Position numbers and translations under genes: made by a program. 64,000 nt of DNA. Source: Sipunculus nudus. Taxonomy: Eukaryota > Annelida > Sipuncula > Golfingiida > Sipunculidae. The notes below the pieces were generated by a model. It saw only the letters and a list, made by a program, of their open reading frames with translations. It ran no database searches and was not told the origin of the DNA. The first letter of the stretch is position 1. Each line of letters starts with the position of its first letter. The DNA is taken from contig CM049309.1 in assembly GCA_026874595.1 (NCBI GenBank), positions 27,405,033-27,469,032 of the forward strand. The letters are read 5' to 3'. Positions 34,065 through 46,493 of this stretch are shown one piece after another.

Positions 34065-36360
34065 AGATCTGTAAGACAGAAATGAAATGTGGTCATTCTT
34101 TCGAGTTTTCACTGATGAACTGTAAATGGCACATTTTTGTAAACGTTTCAACTTCACTCAAAGCGGTACCCCAACGAATGTTAGGAACCAGATATTATGG
34201 TTATGTGTCATCCATTTGTCTGTACCCGTTATAGATAAGAAGAAAATTGACACTGATATTCGGAAAAAAATCACACTTTTTGACCCCTGTGACGATGAAA
34301 ATAGGTTAAGGTCACTGAAACTAGGTCAAATTAAATGGACCATAGTAAGCTATATCCTGAGTAAGTTTCAATCAAAATCGAACAAAAAAGTGGCAGAAAA
34401 ATAAGAAGACTAATATCGGGAAAAACAAATATCTCCACCCATGAACATGTGGAGATAATTACAATGCCAAAAACAAATATCTCCACCCATGAACATGTGG
34501 AGATAATTACAATGCCAAAAACAAATATCTCCACCTCTCGATAGGTGGAGGTAACTAGACTTCTGGTAACTGTTATGTGAGAGTTACGGATCTCCACCGA
34601 TCCCCCCTCCCCATCCCCGAATTACTAACTTATGTTTTAGCCACCTGTAATATTTTGATGGGAACTATAGTCCTGTAAAACAAATGAAATTTGGTGGTTC
34701 CTTCTTGAGTTTTCACAGTTGAGCTGAAAAAGCTGACCTCACATTTTTGTAATTTGCATATTTTCATAAACAATTAAAGATATCGCTACCAAACTTGCCA
34801 CTGCACTACTAGGTTGTAACCAGCATAGTTTCGTAAATATTTATAGGTCAAATAGTTTATCCGAAAATGTAGCCTACCTAAAGTGCTGAGTCATCTTTAT
34901 CATATGGTTCCGCATGACTGACTTCAGCGTTACCCCAAGTAATGTTGGGAATAAGATATTATGAGTGATTTTTCATCCATTCATCTGTAACCTGTTTAGA
35001 TACCGAGTCCCGACGTTGAAAATTTGAAAAAAAAATCAAATTTTATGACCCCTGTGACCTTGAAAAACAGGTCAAGGTAAGAAAAAATTAAATGCAATCG
35101 TTCCTTCTTTAGTTTCCATTAATTGATGAGCTGAAATGCTGACGTCACATTTGTGTGAATTGCATATTATTCCAAAAATATTAATAATATCGCTACCAAA
35201 CTTGCCACTATACTCCTTCGTTATAAATGACATATGACTGTAAAGGTTAAAACTTTCTAAATCATATGGTTATCCGGGAACGAAGCTTAACTGAAAAGTG
35301 CCGAGTCATCTTAAGGTATCATATGGTGCGACATAAGTGAATTCAATGGGGAACCCTAGTAATGTTGGGAATCAAATATTATTGAAGATTTTTCATCAAT
35401 TTGTCTGCATCCGTATAGATACTGAGAAAATCGTTAGAAAAAAATCGCCCTTTTTGACCCCTGTGACCTTGAAAAAATGGGTAATCGAAACTGGGTCAAA
35501 TTATTCGGACCATAGTGGGGTATATCCTCAGTAAGTATGAATGAAATCAGACGAAAAAAGGGAATAATAATAATAATAATAATATTTATAATAATAATCA
35601 TAATGCCCAAAACAAATATCTGATAACTTGATAACTAGACTTCTATAACTGTCATGGGACAGTCAGGGCAATCCACCTATCCCCCCCCCCATCCCCCCAC
35701 TTCCTATCACCGCGGATCTCCCACTGATCATTTATCCACCTCTAACAGGTTAGTAACAACTACTGATCTGTAAAACAAATGAAATTTGGCCGTTCTTTCT
35801 TGGGTTTTCATAGATCAGCTGAACATGCTGTCACATTTTCGTAATTTGCATATTATTCCAAAATCATTAAAGATATCGCTACGAAACTTGCTAGTGAACT
35901 CCTATGTTGTAAAAGACAGATGTCTGAAAAGGTTAAAACTTTCTATGTCATATGGGTTATCAGGAAACGTAGCCTAACTGAAAAGTGCTGAGTCATCTAT
36001 ACCATATGTTTTCGCATGAGTGAATTCAATGCAGAACCGCAAGTTCTATTGGGAATTAAATATAATTGGTTAATTTCCATCCATTTGTCTTTACACCGTA
36101 TAGATACTGAGAAAATCGACACTGAAAATCCGAAACAATCACACTTGTGACCTTCAAAAATAGGTCAAGGTCACTGAAACTGGATCAAATTATTCGGACC
36201 ATAGGAGGGTATATTCACAGAAAGTATGAATTAAATCGGACGAAAAAAAGTGGCATAATAATAAGTAATAATAATAATAATAATAATAATAATGCTACAA
36301 ACAAATATATCCACCTATGGATAGGTGGGGGAGAATAAAGGCAAAAACAAATGGATAGGT
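34065..36360. repeat. Intronic ~600-bp tandem repeats (four units)
   Basis: GATCTGTAAAACAAATGAAA-like blocks near 34065, 34672, 35090 and 35763 start units. Each continues with AAAGATATCGCTACCAAACTTGC, CATCCATTTGTCTGTA, GACCCCTGTGACCTTGAAAA and GGTCAAATTATTCGGACCAT. Units end in (AAT)n and hairpin CTCCACC sequences. Unit 2 is shortened. Confidence 0.8.
34421..34549. repeat. 48-bp tandem repeat with hairpin
   Basis: Copies start at 34421, 34469 and 34517. Each contains ATCTCCAC and GTGGAGAT as perfect 8-bp inverted arms around a 10-nt loop; the third uses CTCCACC/GGTGGAG. Confidence 0.9.
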
Positions 36361-36764
36361 GTAGAAAACTAGATGCACCCCTGGAAAATCTAGGGTTCTA
36401 TATAGATATAGTTTTGTTATGGGCAAGTAGATACTGAATGTCGCAAGTTTTTATCCTGTGATCTTCGCAGGGACTGTTATTCATGATATTTAGAATACGT
36501 GTGCTAGGATTCTCAAGGAAAGCCCTCCTCTAAAAGTCCACAAAGAATAGCAAATTATGCTTTAAAAATCAGACAAAGAAGTAGGCATATATAGGGTATA
36601 CAAATTTTGGGTGAGAATATTTTTTTCTTCCGATAAACAACATGGGCACGACATCATTGTCGGAGTGATGGCGAATGTATAATTAAACCATTTAAACTGT
36701 GAAAATAATTTGAAAAAAGTATAACCGTATATTGTTACAATACAAAATTTCAGGGGAAAATACT

Positions 36765-36840
36765 GTGCCGATCCGGGAGTCGAACCCTTGTTGGTGGGGC
36801 ACAAGTCCGGCGTACGAACCGCTTCGCTAGAAAAGCAAGC
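36765..36840 (-). ncRNA. tRNA-like sequence / SINE head with pol III A and B boxes
   Basis: On the minus strand TAGCGAAGCGG (36819-36829) fits the A box TRGYNNARNGG and GGTTCGACTCC (36776-36786) fits the B box. CCCGGATCGGC follows like a T-stem and acceptor end. The 5' acceptor strand does not pair, so it is not a functional tRNA; a tRNA-derived SINE head is the likeliest reading. Confidence 0.5.
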
Positions 36841-37489
36841 TTCACTGGCGAGACAGTTCGGCCCGCTTTTATGTCACCCCGTAACAATATAGAAAAGTGA
36901 AAGTTTATTAAAGATAATTTGTATAAATTGAATCTCAAAGAACATCACGAATATGATGTTTATAGTTGTCAATTGATGGAAGTCATGCGTATGATAACAA
37001 ACACATAAATGTCACTGAAGGCTCTTTCACGCGAAAATGCAACTAAAAGCTACCAATGTTGAACGCCAGGCACAAGGCAAATACACTCGTACAGTATCAA
37101 ATGCTTGTCCTGAGCTTTGGTGATAGTCATCATGTTGATCAAACACTGATGATGGTCCCAGATAAACGGCAGGTTTACGTCTTTCGGTGCAAGTCCGTGG
37201 CAAAGAAATAACTTCAGCCTTGGTTCGTTGCTTTATGTAAAATTAACGCCAAAAGGTATATCCGGATTTTTCAGAAAATTTTGCAAAGGGTTAGCCTAAA
37301 ACCATATGAAGGTAATCAGAATCAACATATAATATATTTTTTTTCTTATATTCCATTATGACCAAAGAAGGATTCCTTTGCCCTGATGTTGAAGCCGTCA
37401 TTCATGTGCATTTGTTCTGTCACTCACCAAGTGAAACCGAGTCACTCAAGCATGACAGTGTTTATACAGGAAAGGTATACACTTGAACA

Positions 37490-38600
37490 CATGACTAATA
37501 AGGAGAGTTCCCCGCATAGATGGACAAGTAAAAAATAATCTGACCTTGGCTCACGGACCATAACCTCCCAGTATAGATGTACAAGTGAAAAATTTCAAAT
37601 TGATTCACGGACTTCACTCGTACTCTCCCGGGTAGCTTTACAAGTAAAACATATTATCTGTGCTAACGGACTATTAACTCACGATCTACCGGGTAGAAAC
37701 AAAGTGAGATGGCAAAGTAAAAAGTCTGACATGGGCTCACAGGGTAGAAGCGACCCGCATAGATGGACAAGTGAAAAATACGCTGATCTGGGCTGACGGA
37801 CCATAAGCTCCCCGCATAGATACACGAATGAAAAATCTGACCCCGCCTCCTGGGAAGGAGCAAACTTATATTCCTTAAGCCCCCCGTATAGATGGAAAAG
37901 TGAAACATCTGACCTGGGCTCGCTGACCATAAGCTACCCACACAGATGAACATGTGAAATATCTGACTTGGGCTCACGGAGCATAAGCTACCAACATAGA
38001 ATGACAAATGAAAAATTTGACTTGGGCTCACGGACACTTAGCTCCCCATTTGGGTGGACAAGTAAAAAAAAGTCTGACCTTGGCTCACGGATTTTTTAAA
38101 CTCCCAATCTCCCGGGTAACTTTATATTTAAAACATCTAACCTCATGGACTACTAACTCCCCTTCTCCAGGGTAGGAACACAGTGATATTTCCTTAAGGA
38201 CCCGTAGAGGTGGACAAGGGAAAAACACTGATCTGGGCTCACGGACGATAAGCTCCCCGCATAAATGGACGAGTGAAAAATCTGACCTGGGCTCACGGAC
38301 CATCAGCTACTCGCATAAAAGGACAATTGTAAAATCTGAGCTGGACTGACGGACTCTAAGCGACCCGCATAGATGGACAAGTGAAAATTTGACCTGGTCT
38401 CATGGACCACAAGCTCCCCGCTAAGATGCTAAAATACAAATCCGACCTGGGCTCACGGACTTAAAAACTCACACTCTCCCGGGTAGCTTTACAAGTAAAA
38501 CATCTGACCTGGGCTCACCGACTATTAACTCCCCGTAATCCCTGGTAGGAACAAAGTGATATTTCTGACCTCGGGTCATACACATTCAGCTTCCCGCTAA
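37490..38600. repeat. Intronic ~55-60-bp minisatellite
   Basis: About 18 degenerate units share TCTGACCTGGGCTCACGGAC, an ATAAGCTCCCCGCATAGATGG-like block and ACAAGTGAAAAAT. Variant units carry CTCCCGGGTAGCTTTACAAG or CCAGGGTAGGAACA in place of the CCCGCATAG block. Frames crossing it (37663-38037, minus) are repeat by-products. Confidence 0.9.
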
Positions 38601-38723
38601 ATAAGAGAAAATATTCATATGAGAATATGTGCAGGCATTTATAAAGACCTGAAAAGTCAAGGCAGATACCTTAAATACAAAACATTATAATAATGAACAC
38701 ATTATAAAACTGATGTTACCTAC

Positions 38724-38823
38724 CTGTTGCGAGACAATAAGTTCCTTGAACGTGTCCGCCATGACAGAGAACGTTGGCCTGTCATCAGGGTCAGCCTTCC
38801 ACGTCCACTTCATCAGACCATAA
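38724..38823 (-). CDS. Tyrosine kinase exon, C-lobe end (subdomain XI)
   Basis: Minus-strand exon of 100 bp between acceptor …TTACATAAG and donor GTAGGT. It encodes YGLMKWTWKADPDDRPTF then SVMADTFKELIVSQQ. W-x(3)-DP-x2-RPTF is the conserved end of the tyrosine-kinase fold, with the structural Arg that ties the C-lobe together. One leftover base at the 5' side completes a Val codon with the upstream exon, and the exon ends in phase 0. Too short to show as a long open frame. Confidence 0.85.
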
Positions 38824-39344
38824 CTTATGTAACAACACATAATATATCAATCACTCAAATAATCTACAACATACAGCAGATGCATTATTGTCCTAATACA
38901 TTTTTATTGACTAAAATATATCCCTAGTCAGGTTCTGCTGATATGCTCCGTTTGGCCAAACTTTACGATCCTTCCAGTTCTTTCATTTAAGTAAAGCAGG
39001 ATATTAGATATTGAAATTTTGAAATTATATGAAAAGACCTGAAAAGTGATGATTCAGATTACTTCTTGAAAGTGTAAGTGTTGTTTATGAAACACCTTTA
39101 TTACTGTCAGATGCAATGTTTTAATAAATAAATGAAACAACAAAAACAAAACAGAAATTGAGCCATATAGTAAATATTCCATTGTTTCAGATAAAATATT
39201 ACTTAAATTTAAAAGTTAATTATATAAATTGGATATATGCGATAGAATCTCAGCGTGCCTCTTTATATACATTTGCACCAAATGAGTTAAGTTAAAACAG
39301 CCTCGATTGTTTAAGTGCACATCGGGCACATTTACACCAGGTGA

Positions 39345-39770
39345 ACATCGACACATTTACACACGCGGCCTCGATCTTCGGCTCATCGAGTACATTTACA
39401 CATGCGGCCTCGATCCTCAGGTGTACATCGAGTACATTTACACACGCGGCCTCGATCTTCGGCTCATCGAGGACATTTACACATGCGGCCTCGATCCTCA
39501 GGTGTACATCGAGTACATTTACACACGCGGCCTCGATCTTCGGCTCATCGAGTACATTTACACATGCGGCCTCGATCCTCAGGTGTACATCGAGTACATT
39601 TACACACGCGGCCTCGATCTTCGGCTCATCGAGTACATTTACACATGCGGCCTCGATCCCCAGGTGTACATCGAGAACATTTACACATTTGGCTTTGATC
39701 CTCAGGTGTACATTGGGCACATTGTCTTACGCGGCCACGATTTTTAGGTGTACGTTGGGCACATTTACAT
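39345..39770. repeat. Intronic 81-bp dimeric minisatellite
   Basis: It alternates a 39-bp monomer (CACGCGGCCTCGATCTTCGG) and a 42-bp monomer (CATGCGGCCTCGATCCTCAG), sharing ACATTTACACA and a CATCGAG end. About four dimers are near-perfect, then two diverged monomers follow to 39770. The period is a multiple of 3, which keeps several frames open on both strands. It lies in the intron between kinase exons 39914 and 38823. Confidence 0.95.
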
Positions 39771-39913
39771 ATCGGGAAAGGGGCTACACACCCAACAGCT
39801 TTGGGACTGTTATCACTAAGTTGGTCTGAGCAAAGGTGTTACCCATTCATTTAATTATTTTATACATGTATACATATCAAAATGCAAGTCTAAATGTATG
39901 TAGTTGTGCTTAC

Positions 39914-40051
39914 ACCATCTCGTCGCACCCAGGTGGCATGTCAAGTCTAAAACCTTTGTTCACTTTTGCATAAATTTCCTCGGTCTTGAGCTCACTATAC
40001 GGTTTCCCACCAAAACTCAGGATCTCCCAAAGGGTCACCCCATAACTCCAC
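39914..40051 (-). CDS. Tyrosine kinase exon, subdomains IX-X
   Basis: 138-bp minus-strand exon, acceptor …TATGTCACAG and donor GTAAGC. Encodes WSYGVTLWEILSFGGKPYS, then ELKTEEIYAKVNKGFRLDMP, PGCDEM. W-S-(Y/F)-G-V-x-L-W-E is the alpha-F helix of tyrosine kinases, and F/L-x-G-x-x-P-Y followed by P-x-x-C is typical of receptor and related tyrosine kinases. Both ends carry 2/1 split codons that join exactly to the neighbouring exons (D-M|W-S-Y and D-E-M-V|Y-G-L). The kinase phosphorylates protein tyrosines; a receptor is plausible, but no transmembrane exon is in view. Confidence 0.9.
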
Positions 40052-42436
40052 CTGTGACATATATTAAACCATGCATAAGAAACCAAATGTTTTCCACAAG
40101 TGAAACTGAGTCATTTTACATGATTATATTATGGAACTAACACGTTAGCCTGAAAATATGAAATTAAAATGCAATGATCAAATACTAAACTGACCACCCT
40201 GAATTTGCTAAAGGCCTCGATCGCCTGAAATAATTAAAAAAAAATATAATTTACAGAATCCTCCATCCAACAACTTGCCCATGGATCATGACGCACAGCT
40301 AGATCTTACACATTATAACATCACATAAACTGAGTTTTGCAAGGGGAGTTAAGCAGAATAACTCTGCCTATTAAATTTGAACATCCAAGATCTATTATTA
40401 AGATTTTGTAGCTGTAAATTGTAATCTGTCATTCCCAACATGTGACTCAAGGGTCTTACATTCTCTCAGTGCAACTCTTTGCTTGATAGTGGGTAGCCGT
40501 GACAACCCGACTCAGCAGACAATGATAATTGGGCCTGTAAATTAAGCCTACTTGAGTCGTGACACAACAAATATCAGTGGTCTTCCAACATGTTGCATTC
40601 ATATTGTGGTAAACAGCTCATAATCTTCACATTATGCTACGAAAAATGAATTAAGAGAATACATGTGAGCTCACAACCCAAACTGAAACCCCATCTCTAT
40701 GGTATCGAGTCATTTCCTGTATCGCATATAAGTTGGCTGCGTCTAGTAACCCGTGCGAGCAATGCCTGTATTCATGAGGTCAGAAATTCAACAAACATAG
40801 GGAGGGATTTACCAATATGCTGAGTTAAAAAGAAACTTTTCTCACTCATGTTTGGTGTTGTTAGAAAGCACACTAAAATGCTAACGATTAGTCTGGTGTC
40901 AATCTGTCAATTGACAGTGTACCAGTATGCCATGAGGCTTCAAAAAAGACGAAAATATGTGCATCCTCATGGGGCCTTATAATACGTTCCGCAGACCTAG
41001 ATGTAACGGCACTGTGACAGCCAGTAATCTGGTCGTTATGTCAGAGGGCCGATATGGCGCTAGATACTGTTTATCATGAAATTATAGAAGGAAACTAAAA
41101 ATACAATTCAGCTATATTCCATTATAAGTGTTTTTTTGTGTATAGGGATACGGTGACAAAAGTGGAATATACCTTTTTGGCTGGCAGAAAATAGTTCAAC
41201 TTAACTGGCGCAACTATTTATGATACAATCTCTTTAAACACGCCCATGATCAACTACATACTCGCTCACATGGCATACCTCTGCCAACACCTGTATCTGC
41301 ATCCATGGCAGGCCCGCCTCAAAATTTAATAGACACAAAATTCCATACTTGCTCATTAACTCACTGCAAATCTTTGAATCTTTGCACGATAATGACAACA
41401 TCATAGGTGGAAGGAAGAAGTGACGGGATGTTCAGCCGGATCAGTTATTTTTGGAAATTTGGATGGATCCGGATCACGATCTTTTGTATTGTGACAAAAT
41501 TATGGTATATCTACTTTTCATCCTTCCAAAAATTCCATCTAAGTTCACAGAAAACTTTCAAAGATATGGCTTGGACACACAAACAGACACTGTTCCGATT
41601 AAATAAGCCTCTGCGATGGCAGAGGTATTAACTGATAATAGACATAGCATTTTACAGGGAAACAGAAATTTCAATACTGAAAAATTATACAGTACTGCAA
41701 TAATTTAAGGTTTAAGTACGATAAGGCTGCCATTGTGAAATTCATTTCTATTAACTTCAAATAAAAGCTTTATTTTCTGACGTGAGAAGAAAGAAGTAGA
41801 AAGGTCATTTGACGAACAAAAATTTGCTAAAAATTAGTGACCTTTAGCTGACATTTACTTACCAGTCAAATGACCAATGTTTCCTAAAACCTTTATGGTC
41901 ATACCCAGGCAGTTCCTGAGATATCGGAAGCAAACATTATACATGTATTTGCAAACACTTGGTAAAATCATTTAAAAATTAAAAGTTCTGTAAAGCCAAG
42001 ATTTAATTAAAATCATTTCATCCTTATTTCATTGCAGTTTCTCTGACGAACAGTTAACCATGATATGAAAGCTTAAGTGTTATATTTTCTGTTTTTATTT
42101 ATCTGAAAAATGTGGAATATGACTTTTGGCTTGTAGAAAAACAGCTAACACAGGTCGCGCCACTTGCAGCTTACATACATATTACTATTCATTTATAAAT
42201 AGGACTGTCAGATTTGGAGAGACTAGTTGCAACCGTTCCCGAGATATTTGGTAACAGAAATGACATTACGTCTGCATGTACATGCATGCACGCATGGCGT
42301 CATGATATTTTACAATGAGTTGTAACATATAGGTAAATATCGGAACGATCCTGTTCCAGCGTTTATTGCATTCCGATAGTCAGATGAGCCACAATATTTA
42401 AATATTATGAATTAATATACATATTTATTCAACAGC
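40052..42436. other. Intron sequence with old dispersed repeats
   Basis: It lies within the 6.4-kb intron between exons 46423 and 40051. A degenerate CCCATGGATCATGACGCAC motif lies near 40277-40295. Blocks such as GTTCCTGAGATATCGG (near 41921) and CCCGAGATATTTGG (near 42238) suggest decayed copies of the repeat families to the right. No coding pattern. Confidence 0.45.
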
Positions 42437-43091
42437 CTGTAATTATGTTTTTGACCTGCAGCTTGTATCGTATCTTCTAGTTGTTACATGTATCTGTTTG
42501 TTATGCGCGTGATATTACATAACTTGACATGTGCTAGGCATTCTGATTCGTGTTAAGCGCATACCCTGTGCGCTGCTTTGGGAACCGCACTTGCTGAACT
42601 CTGGCTTGTAGAGACACAGTGCTCGTTGTTGTCTAGAAATTTAGGGTCTTTAATGCGCTATGTGCGCGCGTGTAATGTTGTGTTCTTTGAAATGTTCGTG
42701 ATTATAGAAGGTTCTGGGCTTCAGGTGAAAAAGCTATAAATAGGGGCTGTGTTTAGAGCCGGGAGAGAGGAAAATACCAGCGGACACGGAAGAGTGTGAC
42801 TCTCTCGTCAGTTTTTTTGCGGCTTATTCGGATAGTTGCAGAACTAACAGATCTACGGACTTTGTTACAGATTTTATATGAATAATCTTCAGTTTGCCTT
42901 TGGGATTATTATCAGAACTTCACTTTTGGATTACAACAGATTGTTTTCGAGATTAAATCGGACTATTCTCTGAGAAGATTTACTTGAACTGTTCATCTGG
43001 ATTAATAATGCTAAAAGACTCTTTTGAGACTGTGACAGTGGTGGTATCCAGAAATAAAAGCCTAGGATCCGGACACTCTGGTGATGTACAT
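42437..43091 (+). mobile_element. Probable solo LTR
   Basis: A promoter-like unit contains CTATAAATA (TATA box, ~42733), a GAGCCGGGAGAGAGG transcript-start region, and AATAAA (~43053) shortly before …CTCTGGTGATGTACA. The best guess for the ends is TGTAATTATG…GATGTACA. TATA box and poly(A) signal ~320 bp apart with no coding DNA between fits an LTR. No flanking duplication was found, so the borders are uncertain. It sits antisense in the kinase intron. Confidence 0.45.
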
Positions 43092-43096
43092 TTTTA

Positions 43097-43520
43097 GCGA
43101 ACCTGTGAGCTTATGCGATGGTGCAGCGTCGTCCGTCGTGCGTCGTGCGTCGTCTGTACGTTAACCATACCTATCTCAAAAACGGCGGGAGCTAGCATCA
43201 CCATTTTTTTTTTTGCAAAAACAGTCATCTGAAAAACTCTATTGGATTTTGTTTATTTTTTCTCTCACTGCATTTTCTGAGTTTTTAAAGGGAAAAATTA
43301 AAAAAAAGCTTTAAAAATCTTATTCTCCGAAACTGTCAAGCCAAATTGTCCAATATTTCACAGAAATAATCACTGGAACAATCTTTCTTAAGTTTGTTCG
43401 AATGGTTCCAGTTTGGATATTTTTGGCCGAGTTACAGGAGGTTGAACTTAGTCATCTGTCCAAAAAAGCACACTAAAATTAAAATCTCAGAAACAGCTAG
43501 AGCTATCATCACCAAATTTT
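43097..43520 (+). repeat. Dispersed ~420-bp repeat (partner at 63318-63730)
   Basis: TTAGCGAACC, GTGAGCTTATG, CGATGGTGCAGCGTCGTCC, ACAGTCATCTGAAAA, AAGTTTGTTCGAATGGTT and TTAGTCATCTGTCCAAAAAA are shared with the reverse-oriented copy at the right end of the window. A (GTCGTGC)n expansion is present here. Confidence 0.9.
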
Positions 43521-43929
43521 ATACCAATGTTTGTCACATATGTCATATCTGAAATTGAGGTATTGGTGGCGCCACCTACATTGATCTGTTTTTGTACAAG
43601 CGAAAATGTAATTTTAGATGCTTCTAGCTTATACACTGTTTTATGATGAAACTGTTAAGCTGATTGGTTTAAACTTAACAAGAATTATTCTATGGTAGGG
43701 TTCTGTGTAGCCAAGCAGTGTAGCCAATTGAAAAAGGCTTTCTGTGTTTGAAAACTGATTTGACAACATGCTGAGTTTCAGCAGCCAAGTCAAGAGGTCA
43801 CTCAGTACAACCAGGTGGGGTCCAGACATCACCATGGCAAATGACCTGGCTCTGTCTGGTGTCTAGACAATGTGTCTAGACGTCTAGACACAGCGTCTAG
43901 ACGTCTAGACACAATGTATCGATGCAGGG

Positions 43930-45180
43930 TTTATCATCAGATCACATGTGAACTGCTGCGCCCTCATTTTTGGATGACCTCTGACCTTTCCTCGCTGCTC
44001 AGCGTCCATTTGTACGTCTGTTTCCACACATAACCCCACATATCTCGGGAACCGTTTGACCGATCAGGCTCAAAATTTAACACAAATGTAGCACTTTGAT
44101 AGCTTTATAAACATACACTAAAAATGGTGGCGCCACCTGCAACCATTTTTGCATATCGTCCATCTGTTCATCTGCCTTGGGATAAAATCACTCATATCAT
44201 CTCTGCATTGGTTGGACATATCCTCTTGAAATTTTGCATGCGTGTACATCCTGGATAGCTTTCTTGATTTTATGACAGGTGGCGCCACCTACATTCACGT
44301 TAAGCCTACAGACATCCAAGCTCATGTCTCTGAAACTGTCTGACCGATTGGGCCAAAAGTTTGCATGTGTATAGATCTCTCATAGTCCTTCATCATAGGC
44401 AAAACTGGTGGCGCCACCTGCAACCATTTATGCATAGCGTCCATCTGTTCATCTACCTTCGGATAAAATGACTCATATTGCAGCAGTGGTTTGACTTATC
44501 CAACTGAAATTTTGCAGGTTTATACATCCTGGACAGCTTTCATGATTTTATTTCAGGTGGCGCCACCTACATTCACGTTTACTCTGCAGACATCCAAGCT
44601 CATATCTTGAGAACCGTTTGACCGATTGGGCCAAAATTTTGCATGTGTATAGATCTCTCATAGTTCTTCATCATAGGCAAAACTGATGGCGCCACCTGCA
44701 ACCATTTATGCACAGCGTCCATCTGTTCATCTGCCTTGGGATAAAATCACTCATATCTAGGCAGTGGTTTGACTTATCCACCTGAAATTTTGCATGTTTA
44801 TACATCCTGCACAGCTTTCTTGATTTTATGACAAGTGGCGCCACCTACATTCATATTCATGTTGCAGACATCCAAGCTCATATCTCAGGAACCCCGACTT
44901 TAGGGCCAAAATGATGCATGTGTATAGGTCTCATATAGCGCTTCATCATACACAAAACTTGTAGCCCAACCTGCAACCATTTATGCACAGCTTCATCTGT
45001 TCATCTGCCTTGGGATAAAATCACTCATATCTAGGCAGTTGTTTGACTTACCCACCTGAAATTTTGAAGGTTTAAACATCCTGGACAGCTTCCTTGATTT
45101 TATGACAGGCTGCGCCACCTACATTCACGTTTACGCTGCCGATATCCGTGCTAATATGCAACACACCTCACTCTATTCCC
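43930..45180 (+). repeat. GGCGCC tandem repeat, ~280-bp units, about four copies
   Basis: Units near 44112, 44407, 44682 and 44950 contain GGTGGCGCCACCTGCAACCA, CATCTGTTCATCTGCCTT, GGTTTGACTTATC and GGTGGCGCCACCTACATTCA. Same family as 14850-15570. It lies in the kinase intron. Confidence 0.9.
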
Positions 45181-46422
45181 CTTGCCACTTAATCCATGCC
45201 TCACTTCACCCGTCCCACTCTGATTTCGGCGGATACACGTAGTCGCTTGTCGACTACCCATATTCTAGTCTTAAAATGTCCTAGTCTAAAACTTGCAGGT
45301 CTGAAATCATAATGACTAAGGTAGATATGCAGGACGTAAGAAGGCCAATATAAAATTTTAAAAATAAACCTCCATTCATTCTCCCAAACAGGTTCGCATT
45401 AGGCCTGTCGGCCTTGTTATTATTATTTTTATGGCTTAAATACTGTGTAATTGTATTTATTTAGTGTATTGTAATGTTAGGATTGTTCTAAAAATAAATT
45501 ATAATTATTTGTTAACAAAAAAACTAATGTTTTCTGTATTCATTCCCCTAGACATTTCATGCTGCCTAGTGTTGCGGAATCTGATCTATTTTTATCCCTG
45601 TAACAAAATTTATGCTGATCACGATTACGTGATCTGTTGTTATTAGGTTCAGTTACATAGTACACGAGGCCTCATATTCTGTTTATTCAGGTTTATTTAA
45701 GATAAGCTTCAGCTGTTTGGTTGCTCAGCTGTAACCGATGTTTAACTCCTGTTACGTAAATACCAAAAATATATTTGCTTAAAAATAGAGAAATGCAGCT
45801 GTGATACAAGTTTTGTGCTTCAAAACTATCCAAGATCAGCAGGTCCACAAAATTTCAAAACAGTACATGCAAGTATTAGTGAGACATCTTACATTTTGTA
45901 TGCTATTTTTCTCAATTATGCCGATGAGAGTTTGAAACTATCAGGTTTTTGCAAAGAACTGGTTGGACCAATTTTCTTCATACTACGAAAGGAACATATG
46001 ATTGAATGAGTACTCAAAGTGCGATCATAGATGGTTCAGTAAGGACAGATACGAAGGACCATCTTTTCCTTAGATTGCTTTGTCTGTTAAAAAATAAGGA
46101 TAGTGCACACTATTACATGTGATCCACCAAGGCATTATAAATGTGATACATTTTGTCAACTATGTTTGCACATTTGTATCAATCGTATTCATTATTTACA
46201 GAGTGCATTTTTACTTTAAATATAAAATACATTGTCCCTGTAGATTTTAAAAGGTCATTTATTTAACTATAAGTTTTGTATTATATTATTTTGCCTTTTA
46301 TGATCTAATATTTTCCAACACTTGAATGGCTGCCATAATAAATGAATCTTGATGAGAGATAAAAGCTAAGAATTACAAATAAAGACAAGAGACAGAAAGA
46401 AGCAATGAAGACTTGTACGTAC
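45181..46422. other. Intron sequence, nothing recognised
   Basis: AT-rich with short open frames lacking family likeness. Confidence 0.45.
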
Positions 46423-46493
46423 ATATCACTCTTGTATGTTGCTTTTGCACCCATAATGCACTCAGGAGCCATCCACCGTATGTTCTGCTTTGT
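46423..46493 (-). CDS. Tyrosine kinase exon, activation segment / APE (subdomain VIII)
   Basis: 71-bp minus-strand exon, acceptor GAATTCTTTCAG and donor GTACGT. Encodes TKQNIRWMAPECIMGAK then ATYKSDM. RWMAPE is the tyrosine-kinase form of the APE motif that anchors the activation segment, followed by the usual Y-x-S-D before the alpha-F helix. It starts in phase 0 and ends with two bases of a Met codon completed at 40051. The exons with the DFG and HRD motifs and any extracellular part must lie upstream (beyond 46.5 kb on this strand); I could not find them among the repeats, so they may lie outside the window. Confidence 0.9.

Noticed and set aside
36765-36850. A functional tRNA gene
   Set aside because: Box A and B are present, but the 5' acceptor strand and the anticodon stem do not pair.
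37663-38037. 124-aa minus frame with SVSPSQIFHLS repeats
   Set aside because: By-product of the ~58-bp intronic minisatellite.
39292-39829. Four long frames (98-162 aa) over the 81-bp repeat
   Set aside because: The period is a multiple of 3, so several frames stay open automatically; the array lies in an intron and has no domain.
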